Assembly (NCBI RefSeq): GCF_900094735.1
Contig: NZ_FMBM01000002.1
Coordinates: 1,240,001-1,304,000 of the forward strand
Direction of reading: 5' to 3'
DNA from: Saliniramus fredricksonii
GTDB lineage: Bacteria; Pseudomonadota; Alphaproteobacteria; Rhizobiales; Beijerinckiaceae
DNA: 64,000 bases
A program made the position numbers and the translations under genes. The notes under the pieces were generated by a model. It saw only the letters and a program-made list of their open reading frames with translations. It ran no database searches and had not been told where the DNA came from. Positions 1-9,151 of the stretch are shown here, piece after piece. The number at the start of each line of letters is the position of its first letter. The first letter of the stretch is position 1.

Positions 1-1291
1 GCGCGACCATCGCAAGCTGGGGCGCGAGATGGATCTCTTCCATTTCCAGGAGGAGGGGCCCGGCGTCGTCTTCTGGCACGCCAAGGGCTGGACGCTGTTC
101 CAGCAGCTCACCAACTACATGCGCCGGCGCCTCGCCGAGGATTACGAGGAGGTCAACGCCCCCCAGATTCTCGACCGCGCCCTGTGGGAGACCTCCGGGC
201 ACTGGGGCTGGTATCGCGAAAACATGTTCATCACCAAGACCGAGGATGAGCGCGTCTTCGCGATCAAGCCGATGAACTGCCCCGGCCATGTGCAGATCTT
301 CAAGCATGGCTTGAAGAGTTATCGCGATCTGCCGCTGCGCATGGCGGAATTCGGCGCCGTTTCGCGCTACGAGCCATCCGGCGCGCTGCACGGGCTGATG
401 CGCGTGCGCGCCTTCACGCAGGATGATGCGCATGTCTTCTGCACGGAGGACCAGATGGCGGCGGAATGCCTCAAGATCAACGATCTGATCCTTACCACCT
501 ATGCCGATTTCGGCTTCGACCAGATCGTGGTGAAGCTCTCCACCCGGCCTGAGAAGCGCGTCGGCACCGATGCCATGTGGGATCACGCCGAGGCCGTCAT
601 GGAAGACGTGCTGAAGCAGATCGAGGCGCAATCGGGCGGGCGCATCAGGACGGAGATCAATCCGGGTGAGGGCGCCTTCTACGGTCCGAAATTCGAATAT
701 GTCCTGCGCGATGCGATCGGGCGCGACTGGCAATGCGGCACGACGCAGGTCGATTTCAACCTGCCCGAGCGCTTCGGTGCGTTCTATGTCGATGCCGACG
801 GCCAGAAGAAGACGCCGGTGATGATCCACCGCGCCATCTGTGGCTCGATGGAGCGCTTTACCGGGATCCTGATCGAGCATTTCGCCGGCCATTTCCCGCT
901 CTGGCTCGCGCCGGCGCAGGTGGTCGTGTGCACCATCACTTCGGAAGCCGACGATTATGCCGAGGAGGTGATGCGCGCCGCCCGCCGGGCGGGTCTGCGG
1001 GTCGAGAAGGATATCCGCAACGAGAAGATCAATTACAAGGTGCGCGAGCACTCTCACGCCAAGGTGCCGGTGATCCTCGTCGTCGGCAAGCGCGAGGCTG
1101 CGGAGAAGGCGGTGAATATCCGCCGCCTCGGCAGCCGGGACCAGACGGCGATGTCGCTCGCCGAGGCGCTCGCCACGCTCACCGCCGAGGCCGTGCCGCC
1201 GGATGTCGATCGCGCCCATAGTCACCCGAGCGAGAGCCTGGAGACGAGCGATGTCGTCCTCGACGGGCAGCACCCGCACGGCATCGCCTGA
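1..1291 (+). CDS. thrS: Threonyl-tRNA synthetase, 5' end cut by window
   Basis: Class II aminoacyl-tRNA synthetase that charges tRNA-Thr in the cytoplasm. The open frame runs in from base 2 with no start in the window, so the N-terminal TGS and editing domains are missing and only the catalytic and anticodon-binding domains are seen. Zinc-ligand motifs are present: MNCPGH (Cys), DDAHVF (His) and [13 protein letters not shown] (His). Motif 2 is the [21 protein letters not shown] stretch. The last ~100 residues form the anticodon-binding domain ([10 protein letters not shown]), followed by a short extra tail. Family identity is certain; only the true start is unknown. Confidence 0.97.
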   Translation, partial: RDHRKLGREMDLFHFQEEGPGVVFWHAKGWTLFQQLTNYMRRRLAEDYEEVNAPQILDRALWETSGHWGWYRENMFITKTEDERVFAIKPMNCPGHVQIFKHGLKSYRDLPLRMAEFGAVSRYEPSGALHGLMRVRAFTQDDAHVFCTEDQMAAECLKINDLILTTYADFGFDQIVVKLSTRPEKRVGTDAMWDHAEAVMEDVLKQIEAQSGGRIRTEINPGEGAFYGPKFEYVLRDAIGRDWQCGTTQVDFNLPERFGAFYVDADGQKKTPVMIHRAICGSMERFTGILIEHFAGHFPLWLAPAQVVVCTITSEADDYAEEVMRAARRAGLRVEKDIRNEKINYKVREHSHAKVPVILVVGKREAAEKAVNIRRLGSRDQTAMSLAEALATLTAEAVPPDVDRAHSHPSESLETSDVVLDGQHPHGIA

Positions 1292-1393
1292 GGCGGGGCC
1301 GCGCGTGACCGGCGTGGCGGCGCCGACCGCCATGCCGGCTCTATCCGTTTTGCCTGACGCTTGTTGCGCAGGGGCTGGCCCGCCGCGACCGGC

Positions 1394-1774
1394 TCAACGG
1401 TCACGCAAGCTGAAATCAGCCGTATCGCCTTCGCCCCGGTCCGCGATGAAGCGCAGGGTGTCGCCGCGCCGCAGGACGCGCTGGCAGTTCAGCGGCTCGT
1501 TCGACGTCCCGAATTCCAGCGTGCGGCAGAAATACCCGTCGCGCCATTCCCATGTGCCGCTCACCTTCATGCCGAACCCCCGCCCGGTAATCCGCCCCTC
1601 CGGCGTCACCTGAAGCCGGATCCCGAATCGCGTCAGATCATGCCCCGCGACCAGCGCACGAAAATCGGCCTCACGCTGCACGGGCGCAAAATCGGCAAGC
1701 GCGGGGCTGGCGATGCTCACGCCGATGAAGGCAAGCAGGGCGAGCAGGGCTGAGGCGGGGCGTTGCATGATCAT
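1394..1774 (-). CDS. Small secreted protein of unknown function
   Basis: About 126 residues. The chosen start (Met-Ile-Met at 1774) opens directly onto a signal peptide (hydrophobic ALLALLAFIGVSIA, cleavage near SPALA-D); an ATG two codons later is equally possible. The frame stays open further upstream but that part does not look like protein. The mature ~100 residues contain RFGIRL, an ITGRGFG turn and paired cysteines (YFCRTLEF, LNCQRV), and end TADFSLR. Similar small periplasmic proteins occur next to housekeeping genes in Rhodobacterales and Rhizobiales, sometimes misnamed dihydrodipicolinate reductase; that resemblance is from memory. No function is assigned. Confidence 0.7.
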   Translation of the reverse strand: MIMQRPASALLALLAFIGVSIASPALADFAPVQREADFRALVAGHDLTRFGIRLQVTPEGRITGRGFGMKVSGTWEWRDGYFCRTLEFGTSNEPLNCQRVLRRGDTLRFIADRGEGDTADFSLRDR

Positions 1775-1964
1775 CTCAGGCACATGGTTTTCGGCGGGGC
1801 GACGTGACCTAACCGCTGTGCTTGAAATGGAGCGGATGGGGGAGGTGGCAAGGCTGTGATGGGGAAACGGGATTTCCGGGCTGGGGAAGCTTGAAGCGTG
1901 CCGCAAGAAACCGGATAAGATCCCGGAATAAAGACACAACATCCTGATGGATCTGAAAATTCAG

Positions 1965-2040
1965 TGGTGAGCGCGCAGGGATTCGAACCCTGGACCCACT
2001 GATTAAAAGTCAGTTGCTCTACCAACTGAGCTACGCGCTC
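1965..2040 (-). tRNA. tRNA-Lys (anticodon UUU)
   Basis: On the minus strand this is a complete 76-nt cloverleaf. The acceptor is GAGCGCG/CGCGCTC with encoded CCA, the D-arm GTAGCTCAGTTGG, the anticodon stem-loop ACTGA-CTTTTAA-TCAGT, and the T-arm carries GGTTCGAATCC. The loop gives anticodon TTT, hence lysine. Confidence 0.97.
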
Positions 2041-2211
2041 GATGGGCGAGGATTTAAGGCCTTGCGGCGGTGGGGTCAACCGGAAAAGGGTGGGTCTGGT
2101 GCGTGAACGCTGTGAATGGGCGTCGCAGCCGGTCGGGCGAGGATGTCGCCGCGCGCGAGGCGTCGGGGGAAATGCGGCAGGTTGCGATTGCGGGAGGGCG
2201 GCGGCGCTGCT

Positions 2212-2982
2212 ATGCACTTTCGCTTGACCGTTCATCCGCCACCGCGACCAGGCTGCTCCGTGCTCAATCGTTTTCGCGCTCCGGAAACCCGCAATGCCCG
2301 CCGTCTCGCGCGGATCGCACGCTGGAATCGCCCGATCACCTCCCGTGGCGAACGGCTGCGCGCCTGGATCAACATGCTGTTTGCCGATCACGGCATCTTT
2401 CGCCTGATCTACCTGAATCTCCACGAGGTCGCTCCGGGATTTTTCCGCTCGGCGCAGCCCGTGCCGCATCAGCTCGCGCGCTTCGCCGCGATGGGCGGGC
2501 GCACGGTGGTCTATCTGCGCGGCGGGCGCGAGCACGGCTCGTGGCAGCTTGAGCAGGAAACCTGCGCGCGGCTCGGGCTGAAGCTCGAGGAATTCGTGGT
2601 GCGCTCGCGCGGGGCGCCGGATCGCGCGGAAATGCTGGCGGCGGAGGCGTTCTTCGCGCGGCTGGAAAAGCCGGTTCTGATCCATTGCAAGTCCGGTGCC
2701 GACCGGGCCGGATTCGTCTCGGCGCTCTACATGCTGCTCGTCGAAAAGGTGTCCGCCGACGAAGCGCTGAAACAGCTCTCGTGGCGCTACGGCCATTTCC
2801 GCCACGCGCGCACCGGGATCCTTGATGCGTTCTTCGCACGCTATCGCGACGAGGGCGAGGCGCGGGGTCTGTCTTTCGCGACATGGCTGAGCGGGCATTA
2901 CGATCCGCAGGCGCTGGAGCAGGATTTCAGGGCAGGCCTGCTCTCCGAAATCCTCGTCGACAAGATCATGCGCCGCGAGTGA
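2212..2982 (+). CDS. Dual-specificity / tyrosine phosphatase family protein
   Basis: Cytoplasmic cysteine phosphatase. The P-loop [10 protein letters not shown] (bases 2683-2712) matches the HCxxGxxR signature with nucleophilic Cys and phosphate-binding Arg. A RSAQP segment and VVYLRGGREHGSW upstream fit the bacterial tyrosine-phosphatase fold seen in Rhizobiales proteins of similar length. The basic N-terminal helix (RLARIARWN) is typical of the group. Start is uncertain: ATG 2212 lies behind a GGGAGG-like tract about 14 nt away, GTG 2260 would match remembered homologues better, and the frame is open to 2116. The substrate is unknown. Confidence 0.82.
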   Translation: MHFRLTVHPPPRPGCSVLNRFRAPETRNARRLARIARWNRPITSRGERLRAWINMLFADHGIFRLIYLNLHEVAPGFFRSAQPVPHQLARFAAMGGRTVVYLRGGREHGSWQLEQETCARLGLKLEEFVVRSRGAPDRAEMLAAEAFFARLEKPVLIHCKSGADRAGFVSALYMLLVEKVSADEALKQLSWRYGHFRHARTGILDAFFARYRDEGEARGLSFATWLSGHYDPQALEQDFRAGLLSEILVDKIMRRE

Positions 2983-2996
2983 GGCTGCGCGCCCGC

Positions 2997-4769
2997 TCAG
3001 GCGCCGCTGTTTTGTAGTGCATGCAGCCTGGAATAGGCGCCCCCTTCCGCGATGAGCGCCTCGTGGTTGCCGCGCTGGACGATAACCCCGCCCTCCAGAA
3101 CCACGATCAGATCCGCATTGCGCACGGTGGAGAGGCGGTGCGCGATGACGAGCGTGGTGCGCCCCTGCATCAACCGCGCCAGCGCTTCCTGGACGAGCTT
3201 CTCGCTCTCGGCATCGAGGGCGGAGGTGGCCTCGTCCAGAAGCAGGATCGGCGCATCCTTGAGGAAGGCGCGGGCGAGGGAGACGCGCTGACGCTCACCG
3301 CCTGAGAGCCGACTGCCCGCAGGGCCGACCCGGGTGTCGTAGCCCTCCGGCAGGGCCGAGATGAAGTCATGCGCCGCGGCGTTGCGGGCAGCGGCGATAA
3401 TCGCCTCCTCGCCGGCCCCGGGGCGTCCGAAACCGATATTGGCGCGTACGGTGTCGTCGAACAGCATTACCTCCTGGCTGACGACGGAGATCGCCCCGCG
3501 CAGGCTGGCGAGCGAAACATCGCGCACGTCCTGACCATCGATCAGAACGCGGCCCTGCGTCACGTCGTAGAGGCGCGGGATCAGTGACAGCAGCGTGGAT
3601 TTGCCCGAGCCGGACCGCCCCACCAGCGCCGTGGTCGAGCCGCCGGCGACAATGAGATCGATCCCGGTGAGGGCCGGTACGACGCTCTCCGCCTGATCAC
3701 CATAGCTGAAACCCGCATTCTCGAAACGGACCGTGCCATCGCTGATGGCGAGTGCGGGGGCGGCGGGTTTCTCGGCGATCTGCGGTTTGCGTCCGATCAC
3801 GTCGTAATAGCGAACCAGTGCGGCGATGGCTTCCTGGACCGTGGCGTTGAGATTGCCCAGCGCGCGCACGGGCTGCGCGGCGAGGAGCAAAGCGGTGACG
3901 AAGCCGGTGAAATCGCCGATCGTGGTCTCGCCGCGCCCGATCTGCCAGCCGATCAGGGCGAGCACACCGGCCACTGCGAAGCCGGCGCTGATCTCAAGGA
4001 TCGGATCGAGCCGGGCCCGCGCCCGCGCCGCCTGGACCTTGAGCGCGCGAACCTGCTCGAACGCGTCGCGCGCGCGGCCCTTGAGATAGGGCTCCATGGC
4101 ATAGGTCTTGGCGACCTTCACACCACCGAGACTCTCGGAGACCATCCCGGCCATTGAACCGATCTCCTCCTGCGTGGCGGTGGAGACGCGGCGCAGCTTC
4201 TTGCCGATCCGGGCGATGGGAGGCGCGACGAAGGGTGCGACGAGGATCACCACCAGGGTCATCAGCCAGTCGATCCAGAACATGGCGCCGACGAGCGCGA
4301 TCACGGTCACCGCTTCGCGCAGGAAGACCGTGACGAGGCGCGTCAGCGCTTCCTTGATGAAGGTGAAATCGGTGGTGAAGCGCTGGGTCAGTGTGGCCGG
4401 GCTGTCCTTCTGGAGCTGTGCAAGGTCGAGATCGATCAGATGCGCATAGAGCGCGCTCTGCATGTCCGCCTCGACGCGGCAGACGACGACATTGGTCAGG
4501 ACGACCTGCCCGTAGAGCGCAAAGCCCTTGATCGAGGTCACCAGGATGACGACCAGCGGGCCCCAGTAGAGAATCTGCATATTGCGCATGTCGAGCGCGT
4601 CGAAAGCCTCGCGAATCAAGAGCGGATAAAGACTGGTGGCAGCGCCGCCGATGACGATCAGGATCATGATCAGCACGAGGCTGCGCCTGTGATGCGCCAC
4701 ACGCTCACGCCAAAGGCGCTTGAGCAGAGCCACGGTATCGCTGTCGAGGGTGAAAGCCTTGCGCGCCAT
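2997..4769 (-). CDS. ABC exporter, fused permease-ATPase (MsbA-like)
   Basis: Half-transporter of about 590 residues: six-helix ABC membrane domain (first helix around LVLIMILIVIGGAA), then an ATPase domain with Walker A GRSGSGKST, signature LSGGERQR, Walker B ILLLDEATSALD and H-loop IAHRLST. Architecture and length match MsbA/LmrA-type exporters of the inner membrane, often lipid A or lipid flippases, but the substrate cannot be read from sequence. Start at 4769 is chosen for the GAGAGAG ribosome site two bases upstream of ATG; the frame is open 22 codons further. Ends 14 bp from the convergent phosphatase gene. Confidence 0.9.
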   Translation of the reverse strand: MARKAFTLDSDTVALLKRLWRERVAHHRRSLVLIMILIVIGGAATSLYPLLIREAFDALDMRNMQILYWGPLVVILVTSIKGFALYGQVVLTNVVVCRVEADMQSALYAHLIDLDLAQLQKDSPATLTQRFTTDFTFIKEALTRLVTVFLREAVTVIALVGAMFWIDWLMTLVVILVAPFVAPPIARIGKKLRRVSTATQEEIGSMAGMVSESLGGVKVAKTYAMEPYLKGRARDAFEQVRALKVQAARARARLDPILEISAGFAVAGVLALIGWQIGRGETTIGDFTGFVTALLLAAQPVRALGNLNATVQEAIAALVRYYDVIGRKPQIAEKPAAPALAISDGTVRFENAGFSYGDQAESVVPALTGIDLIVAGGSTTALVGRSGSGKSTLLSLIPRLYDVTQGRVLIDGQDVRDVSLASLRGAISVVSQEVMLFDDTVRANIGFGRPGAGEEAIIAAARNAAAHDFISALPEGYDTRVGPAGSRLSGGERQRVSLARAFLKDAPILLLDEATSALDAESEKLVQEALARLMQGRTTLVIAHRLSTVRNADLIVVLEGGVIVQRGNHEALIAEGGAYSRLHALQNSGA

Positions 4770-4931
4770 GCGGTCTCTCTCGCGGTCTGCGTTGCAGTCT
4801 GGTCTTTCGTGACGAATGCGAAGCGGCTTTAGCATGGGCTTGCGCGGATGACACCTCCGCCACGACCGAAGTGAAGCGAATTGCGAGTTTCACGACTTCC
4901 GGGATGGCGCACGACCGGCTAATCAGAGGCG

Positions 4932-5906
4932 ATGAAACCTGCTCCAGCCATTAACCCGGTCGCGCCGATCCTCATCGCCGGCCCCACCGCTTCCGGAAAG
5001 TCGGCATTGGCGCTCACCCTCGCACGGAAGCTGGACGGCGTGGTGATCAACACCGATTCGATGCAGGTTTATGCCGATCTGCGGATCCTGACTGCGCGCC
5101 CGTCGCCGGATGAGGAGGCGCTGGCACCGCATCGGCTGTACGGCAGCGTGGACGGGGACGTGAACCATTCCGTCGGGCGCTGGCTCGCCGATGCGACAGG
5201 GATCCTGGCCGAGACCCGCGCCGAAGGCCGGGTGCCTATTTTCGTCGGCGGTACGGGGCTTTACTTCAAGGCGCTGATTGCAGGGCTCTCGGCGATTCCA
5301 CCGGTGCCGGATGGCGTGCGTGCAGGATTGCGCGCGGAATTCGCCGACAGGCCGACGCCGGATCTGCATGCGGTTCTTGCAGAGCGTGACCCCGGGGCCG
5401 CAGCGGGGATCCAGCCCAATGACCGCCAGCGCATCATGCGGGCGCTGGAAGTCCTGGAAGCGACGGGGCGCTCCATCGTCAGATTTCGCGATGCCCGCGA
5501 ACCGGGCCCGCTGACGGGCGAGCCGGTGGCGCGTCTGTTTCTGGCGCCGGAGCGTGCTGTCTTGCGCACACGCATCGATTCGCGTTTCGATGCGATGATG
5601 CAAGCCGGTGCCCTCGACGAAGTCGCCCGGCTGGCCGCGCGCGATCTCGATCCGGCCCTGCCGGTGATGCGCGCCCACGGCGTACCGGCGCTGATCGCTC
5701 ACCTGCGCGGTGAAATGTCACTCGCGGATGCGGTTGCGCGCGGCAAGGCGGATACGCGTGCCTATGCCAAGCGCCAGTTCACCTGGTTTCGCAATGTGCT
5801 GCCCGGTTGGTCCTGGTGCGATCCCGAAGCGGCGATGGCGCAGGCGCAGGCGGACCCGCATGGTTTCATTGCGCTCGAGGCTGCGAAGGCGCCACGACAG
5901 CGTTGA
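4932..5906 (+). CDS. miaA: tRNA dimethylallyltransferase
   Basis: Adds the dimethylallyl group to A37 of tRNAs that read UNN codons. The N-terminal P-loop is [11 protein letters not shown], followed by the family landmarks [45 protein letters not shown] and the C-terminal [11 protein letters not shown]. The 324-residue length is normal. It is divergent from the MsbA-like gene across a 160-bp gap that holds nothing else I can identify. Confidence 0.97.
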   Translation: MKPAPAINPVAPILIAGPTASGKSALALTLARKLDGVVINTDSMQVYADLRILTARPSPDEEALAPHRLYGSVDGDVNHSVGRWLADATGILAETRAEGRVPIFVGGTGLYFKALIAGLSAIPPVPDGVRAGLRAEFADRPTPDLHAVLAERDPGAAAGIQPNDRQRIMRALEVLEATGRSIVRFRDAREPGPLTGEPVARLFLAPERAVLRTRIDSRFDAMMQAGALDEVARLAARDLDPALPVMRAHGVPALIAHLRGEMSLADAVARGKADTRAYAKRQFTWFRNVLPGWSWCDPEAAMAQAQADPHGFIALEAAKAPRQR

Positions 5907-6012
5907 GAATATTCCTCGCAATCCATGGATTTTTACGGCCAGGCTCGAACGCAGCGGGGCGGGACGCGTTTGTGCTGCAAGTCCGATCCATCATCACCAC
6001 GGAGTGATCACG

Positions 6013-6651
6013 ATGAAACCGCTTGCCATTGCATCCGTATCCGCTTTCGCGCTGCTGCTTGCCGCCTGTGGCGAAGACCAGACCGCGCAGCAGGAGGGCG
6101 AACTCGTCGAGGGCGATACCGCCTTCATGGAGGATGATGCTGATCCTGCGCCCGTGCCGGAGCCGGGCACGCCGCCGGATAGTGTCGCGGAAGAGCCTGC
6201 CGGTGGCGGAATGGGTTCGCCGGTCATGCCCGGGGAAGAGGATGACGCCGGTATCGCTGCTACCGAATCGCCGCCGATAGAGCCGGAGGCCGATCCCGAC
6301 GAGCGCCTGCTCGCCGAGGAGGAATCCGGTGAACCGGACGCAGATGAGACCGGCAGCATTCCCGATCAGGCGGGTGTGAGCATCGAGCCCGGGATCTATG
6401 AATCCGGATTGGCGACCATGGAGATCGCGCCGGACGGCTCCTATGTCATCGAGATGACCGGCGAAGGTGAGGAACTCGCGGGGACGGACCGCCTCGAAGG
6501 CAATGTTCTGGCCGCAGCGCCGATGCCTGAAACGCCGGCCGATCAGGATGCGAATTGCATGTTCTCGAATGAAGCCGGCGGTCTGCGTGTCACCGCAGCC
6601 GACCCGTCATGCGCTTTCCTCGACGGTGAAATATTCAGCCGGGTCGAGTGA
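6013..6651 (+). CDS. Acidic lipoprotein of unknown function
   Basis: 212 residues. The N-terminus (MKPLAIASVSAFALLLAAC) is a classic lipobox signal with acylated Cys19. GGAG sits 8 bases before ATG 6013 and decides this start inside a longer open frame. Residues ~22-120 are low-complexity and very acidic (runs of Glu/Asp with Pro), so probably an unstructured spacer. The C-terminal ~90 residues look folded (PGIYESGLATMEIAPDGSYVIEM) with two cysteines (NCMF, SCAF) that could pair. It is presumably anchored to a membrane facing the periplasm. No family recognised. Confidence 0.78.
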   Translation: MKPLAIASVSAFALLLAACGEDQTAQQEGELVEGDTAFMEDDADPAPVPEPGTPPDSVAEEPAGGGMGSPVMPGEEDDAGIAATESPPIEPEADPDERLLAEEESGEPDADETGSIPDQAGVSIEPGIYESGLATMEIAPDGSYVIEMTGEGEELAGTDRLEGNVLAAAPMPETPADQDANCMFSNEAGGLRVTAADPSCAFLDGEIFSRVE

Positions 6652-6840
6652 TCGTGCCACAAGCCGAAAGCGAACGGATCCGGGGCCTGCTCGGCTCCGG
6701 GTTGCCTTTTTCATCGATGCCGGCAGGTCGTGTCGGCTCGAAAGAGGCCGAGTTCACCAGCGTCGGGCCGTATCTGCCGGTGGGCGAAGGGCAGGCGGCT
6801 CGGCATGAAGCGCATCAGGCGCGCGAACCCCGATCGCGGT

Positions 6841-7167
6841 TCATACGCGCCCGATTCGAAAGCGGATATGCATGAAATTCGACATCCCCATCCGTACTTC
6901 GACGGTGGGTGAAAGCAGCGGGTTTCCGTCGAGCCGCACACCGATTTCGACTTCACGACGGTCAATGATGACCGTCGCATGGCCCTCGACGCGCATGCGA
7001 ACCAGCGCATCGAGCGGCAGTGACACGCGCTTGACCTCGACGAAGCGATAGTTCGACGCGGCGAAAGCGTCTACCGCAGCGGTTCGCAAATGGCTGGTCA
7101 GAACGACATGCCCGATCAGGTAGAGGATCGCGGTGCCCAGCCAGAACTTGAACAAGACCTTGAACAT
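6841..7167 (-). CDS. Small membrane-anchored protein, unknown
   Basis: 108 residues with one N-terminal transmembrane helix (FWLGTAILYLIGHVVL) followed by a beta-rich, basic ~80-residue domain containing VEVKRVSLPLDALVRM and VIIDRREVEIGVRLDG. AGGAGG lies 7 bases before the ATG, which supports translation from 7167. It is the last gene of a minus-strand set with the Flp-type pilins, so a role in pilus assembly or anchoring is conceivable, but that is guilt by neighbourhood only. The 190 bp downstream, toward the lipoprotein gene, show no gene. Confidence 0.65.
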   Translation of the reverse strand: MFKVLFKFWLGTAILYLIGHVVLTSHLRTAAVDAFAASNYRFVEVKRVSLPLDALVRMRVEGHATVIIDRREVEIGVRLDGNPLLSPTVEVRMGMSNFMHIRFRIGRV

Positions 7168-7289
7168 TGGTCAGCCTCCTGATCGATTTGCGTTCCGTTT
7201 CGTCATGGCATGCACAGGCTGCGGCTGCGCCGCAGATCGCCCTGCAGGGGGGGCGGAATCGCGGTGACCGGCGTCGCGGCTACGTTGCT

Positions 7290-7499
7290 TCAGGCGCTTG
7301 GCCGAAATACAACCATCGACAAGATGTCTTCCGGGCTGAATCCGGCAAGATAGCGCAGAAAAACAGCAGTGATAACGTAGATTGTTGCGAGAAAAATCAG
7401 GAAGGCCGGTATCAGAATCAGCGTCAGCGTCCAGCTCAGCCATTCCGGTATTTCCTGACGCTCCATTGCCAAGAAGCTGCGTAAGAAGATGTTTCTCAA
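7290..7499 (-). CDS. Small single-pass membrane protein, unknown
   Basis: About 69 residues if it starts at TTG 7499, which follows GAGGTGTAAAG. An internal ATG at 7466 would give 58 residues with no visible ribosome site, and the frame stays open to 7553. The centre is one long hydrophobic helix (LTLILIPAFLIFLATIYVITAVFL) and the tail is GFSPEDILSMVVFRPSA. It lies between a small membrane protein and a Flp-like pilin, all on the minus strand, suggesting co-expression. Function unknown. Confidence 0.5.
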   Translation of the reverse strand: MRNIFLRSFLAMERQEIPEWLSWTLTLILIPAFLIFLATIYVITAVFLRYLAGFSPEDILSMVVFRPSA

Positions 7500-7592
7500 C
7501 TTTACACCTCGACCCGTCATTTCGATGCCGAATTCACGCGACACGCATGTCATGGAGGGGTCTGCGCGTTGTTTCGCGCAGACCGGACCTGG

Positions 7593-7757
7593 TCAACGCA
7601 ACAGCATTGCGAGTTGGAGAAACACGCCTTCAACGCGGTTGCGGAGCCACATCAGGGAGAGGATGAGAGGGACTGCAATCATTGCTGCGAGCAGGGCATA
7701 CTCAATTGCCGTTGCGCCGCTGTCATCCTCGCAAAAACGCCTCCATAACAGTGACAT
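7593..7757 (-). CDS. Flp/Fap-type pilin, divergent
   Basis: 54 residues starting at ATG 7757, with AAGGAG 7 bases upstream. It has the Flp prepilin signature: short basic leader, then SGATAIEYALLAA, where a TadV/CpaA-type peptidase would cut after Gly and the +5 Glu/+6 Tyr pair is conserved. A hydrophobic helix follows. It is shorter and less typical at the C-terminus (basic, ending LLR) than the second pilin 84 bp upstream, so it could be a minor pilin. No tad/cpa assembly genes lie in the window. Confidence 0.72.
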   Translation of the reverse strand: MSLLWRRFCEDDSGATAIEYALLAAMIAVPLILSLMWLRNRVEGVFLQLAMLLR

Positions 7758-7840
7758 GGCAGATCTCCTTGCAGATTTCACGCCGGCGCGCGACGAAGGG
7801 TCTGCGCATTCGCCGCAGCGCCGGACCAGAAAATCTGTGA

Positions 7841-8005
7841 TCAGTTCAAGGAATCTGCTACTTCTTCGAAGGTGGTGCTGAGATTATCCCCAACGGCACC
7901 AACGGCAGCAATGATCGCGACCGCAACAAGCGATGCAATCAGACCGTATTCGATTGCGGTGGAGCCGGATTCGTCGTTGACGAAACGATTGATGAGCTTG
8001 GACAT
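7841..8005 (-). CDS. Flp family type IVb pilin
   Basis: 54-residue pilin. Translation from ATG 8003-8005 (minus) gives MSKLINRFVNDESGSTAIEY, a leader with cleavage after Gly and the conserved Glu-Tyr, then a hydrophobic helix (GLIASLVAVAIIAAVGAVG) and a short polar tail ending in SLN. GGAG stands 8 bases before the start. This is the canonical pilin of Tad-type adhesive pili. It is first in a leftward row of four small genes behind a very AT-rich gap that presumably holds the promoter. Confidence 0.9.
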   Translation of the reverse strand: MSKLINRFVNDESGSTAIEYGLIASLVAVAIIAAVGAVGDNLSTTFEEVADSLN

Positions 8006-8467
8006 GTTGATTCTCCGTAGATCTATTTCATTTTCTGGATCAAGGACTTTACGTAAGCCTTGTTCCAGAGCAGAAGACTTGCTGCCTTCGACACGTCCAG
8101 AAAGCCAGCAATTTCTTACGAAAAATCTTATTCAAAACGTGAGTCTGATATATAACTTCAAAAAATCACAATAATATTCTGAATTAAATTTTCAAAAACT
8201 ATATTATAGCCTGTAACATCGAGATTTATTCTTCTAATTTGGGACAATTACATGATTTATATTGAAACATTTCTGTTTCGCGTGCCCCCTTGTATGACAG
8301 GATTTCTGGGGATGATTCCAATTTGATACAAAACCGGATCAATACAGCTCCGCCGCAGCGTCATCCTTGGCCGACCTGGTGCGGTCGCATGTTACGCAGA
8401 TTCGCGCATGCGGTGGGCGGGTGGGATAGAGGCGGATCGGCGGGGCTCGTGGCAGCTCTGCGCCCTG
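8006..8467. promoter_or_regulatory. Gene-free gap with AT-rich promoter region of the pilin cluster
   Basis: No gene found. Bases about 8100-8280 are strikingly AT-rich compared with the ~65% G+C surroundings. On the minus strand a perfect TATAAT lies at 8208-8203 (+ strand ATTATA), about 200 bp before the pilin start, without a good -35 box at normal spacing. The right part (8290-8467) returns to normal composition and lies downstream of the response regulator gene, exactly where a partner histidine kinase gene would be expected but is absent. Confidence 0.45.
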
Positions 8468-9127
8468 TCACCCGGCCTCGAGCACGTAGCCCAGCCCGCG
8501 CACTGTCTGGATCACGTCGACCCCGAGCTTCTTGCGCAGGCGGCCGACGAAGACCTCGATCGTATTGGAATCGCGGTCGAAATCCTGATCGTACATATGC
8601 TCGGTGAGTTCGGTACGCGAGACGACGCGGCCCTTGTGGTGCATCAGATAGGCGAGCAGCCGGTATTCATGCGAGGTCAGCTTGACCGGCATGTCGTTGA
8701 CGAGCACACGCCCGGCGCGTGTATCGAGGGCGACGGGGCCGCAAGCAATCTCGGAAGTGGCGTGGCCGGCGGCGCGGCGCAGGAGCGCGCGCACCCGCGC
8801 GAGCAGCTCTTCCACGTGGAAAGGCTTGGTGACATAGTCATCGGCGCCGGCATCAAAGCCCTGCACCTTGTCGCTCCAGCGGTCGCGCGCGGTGAGGATG
8901 ATGACGGGCATGACCCTCTCCGCACGGCGCCAGGCATTGAGCACGCTGACGCCGTCGATCCTGGGGAGGCCGAGATCGAGGATCACCGCGTCATAAGGTT
9001 CGGTCTCGCCGAGGAACTGGCCTTCCTCGCCGTCGAAAGCCTTGTCGACGGCATAGCCTGCATCTTCGAGCATGGTGACGATCTGCCGGTTGAGCGTGGC
9101 ATCGTCCTCGACCACCAGTATCCGCAC
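8468..9127 (-). CDS. feuP: OmpR-family response regulator, FeuP-like
   Basis: 219 residues: receiver domain with acidic pocket (VVEDD) and phospho-acceptor Asp51 (AVILDLGLP), conserved TARD and K in YVTKPFH, then a winged-helix DNA-binding domain (KLTSHEYRLLAYLMHH, RDSNTIEVFVGRLRKK, TVRGLGY). The sequence closely resembles rhizobial FeuP, which with sensor kinase FeuQ controls envelope and osmoadaptation genes and is restrained by the small protein FeuN. The gene just upstream on the same strand encodes a PepSY protein, as in feuNPQ. The kinase gene that should follow is missing here. Confidence 0.88.
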   Translation of the reverse strand: MRILVVEDDATLNRQIVTMLEDAGYAVDKAFDGEEGQFLGETEPYDAVILDLGLPRIDGVSVLNAWRRAERVMPVIILTARDRWSDKVQGFDAGADDYVTKPFHVEELLARVRALLRRAAGHATSEIACGPVALDTRAGRVLVNDMPVKLTSHEYRLLAYLMHHKGRVVSRTELTEHMYDQDFDRDSNTIEVFVGRLRKKLGVDVIQTVRGLGYVLEAG

Positions 9128-9151
9128 GTGAGAGATCTCCCGCTTCCGCCG

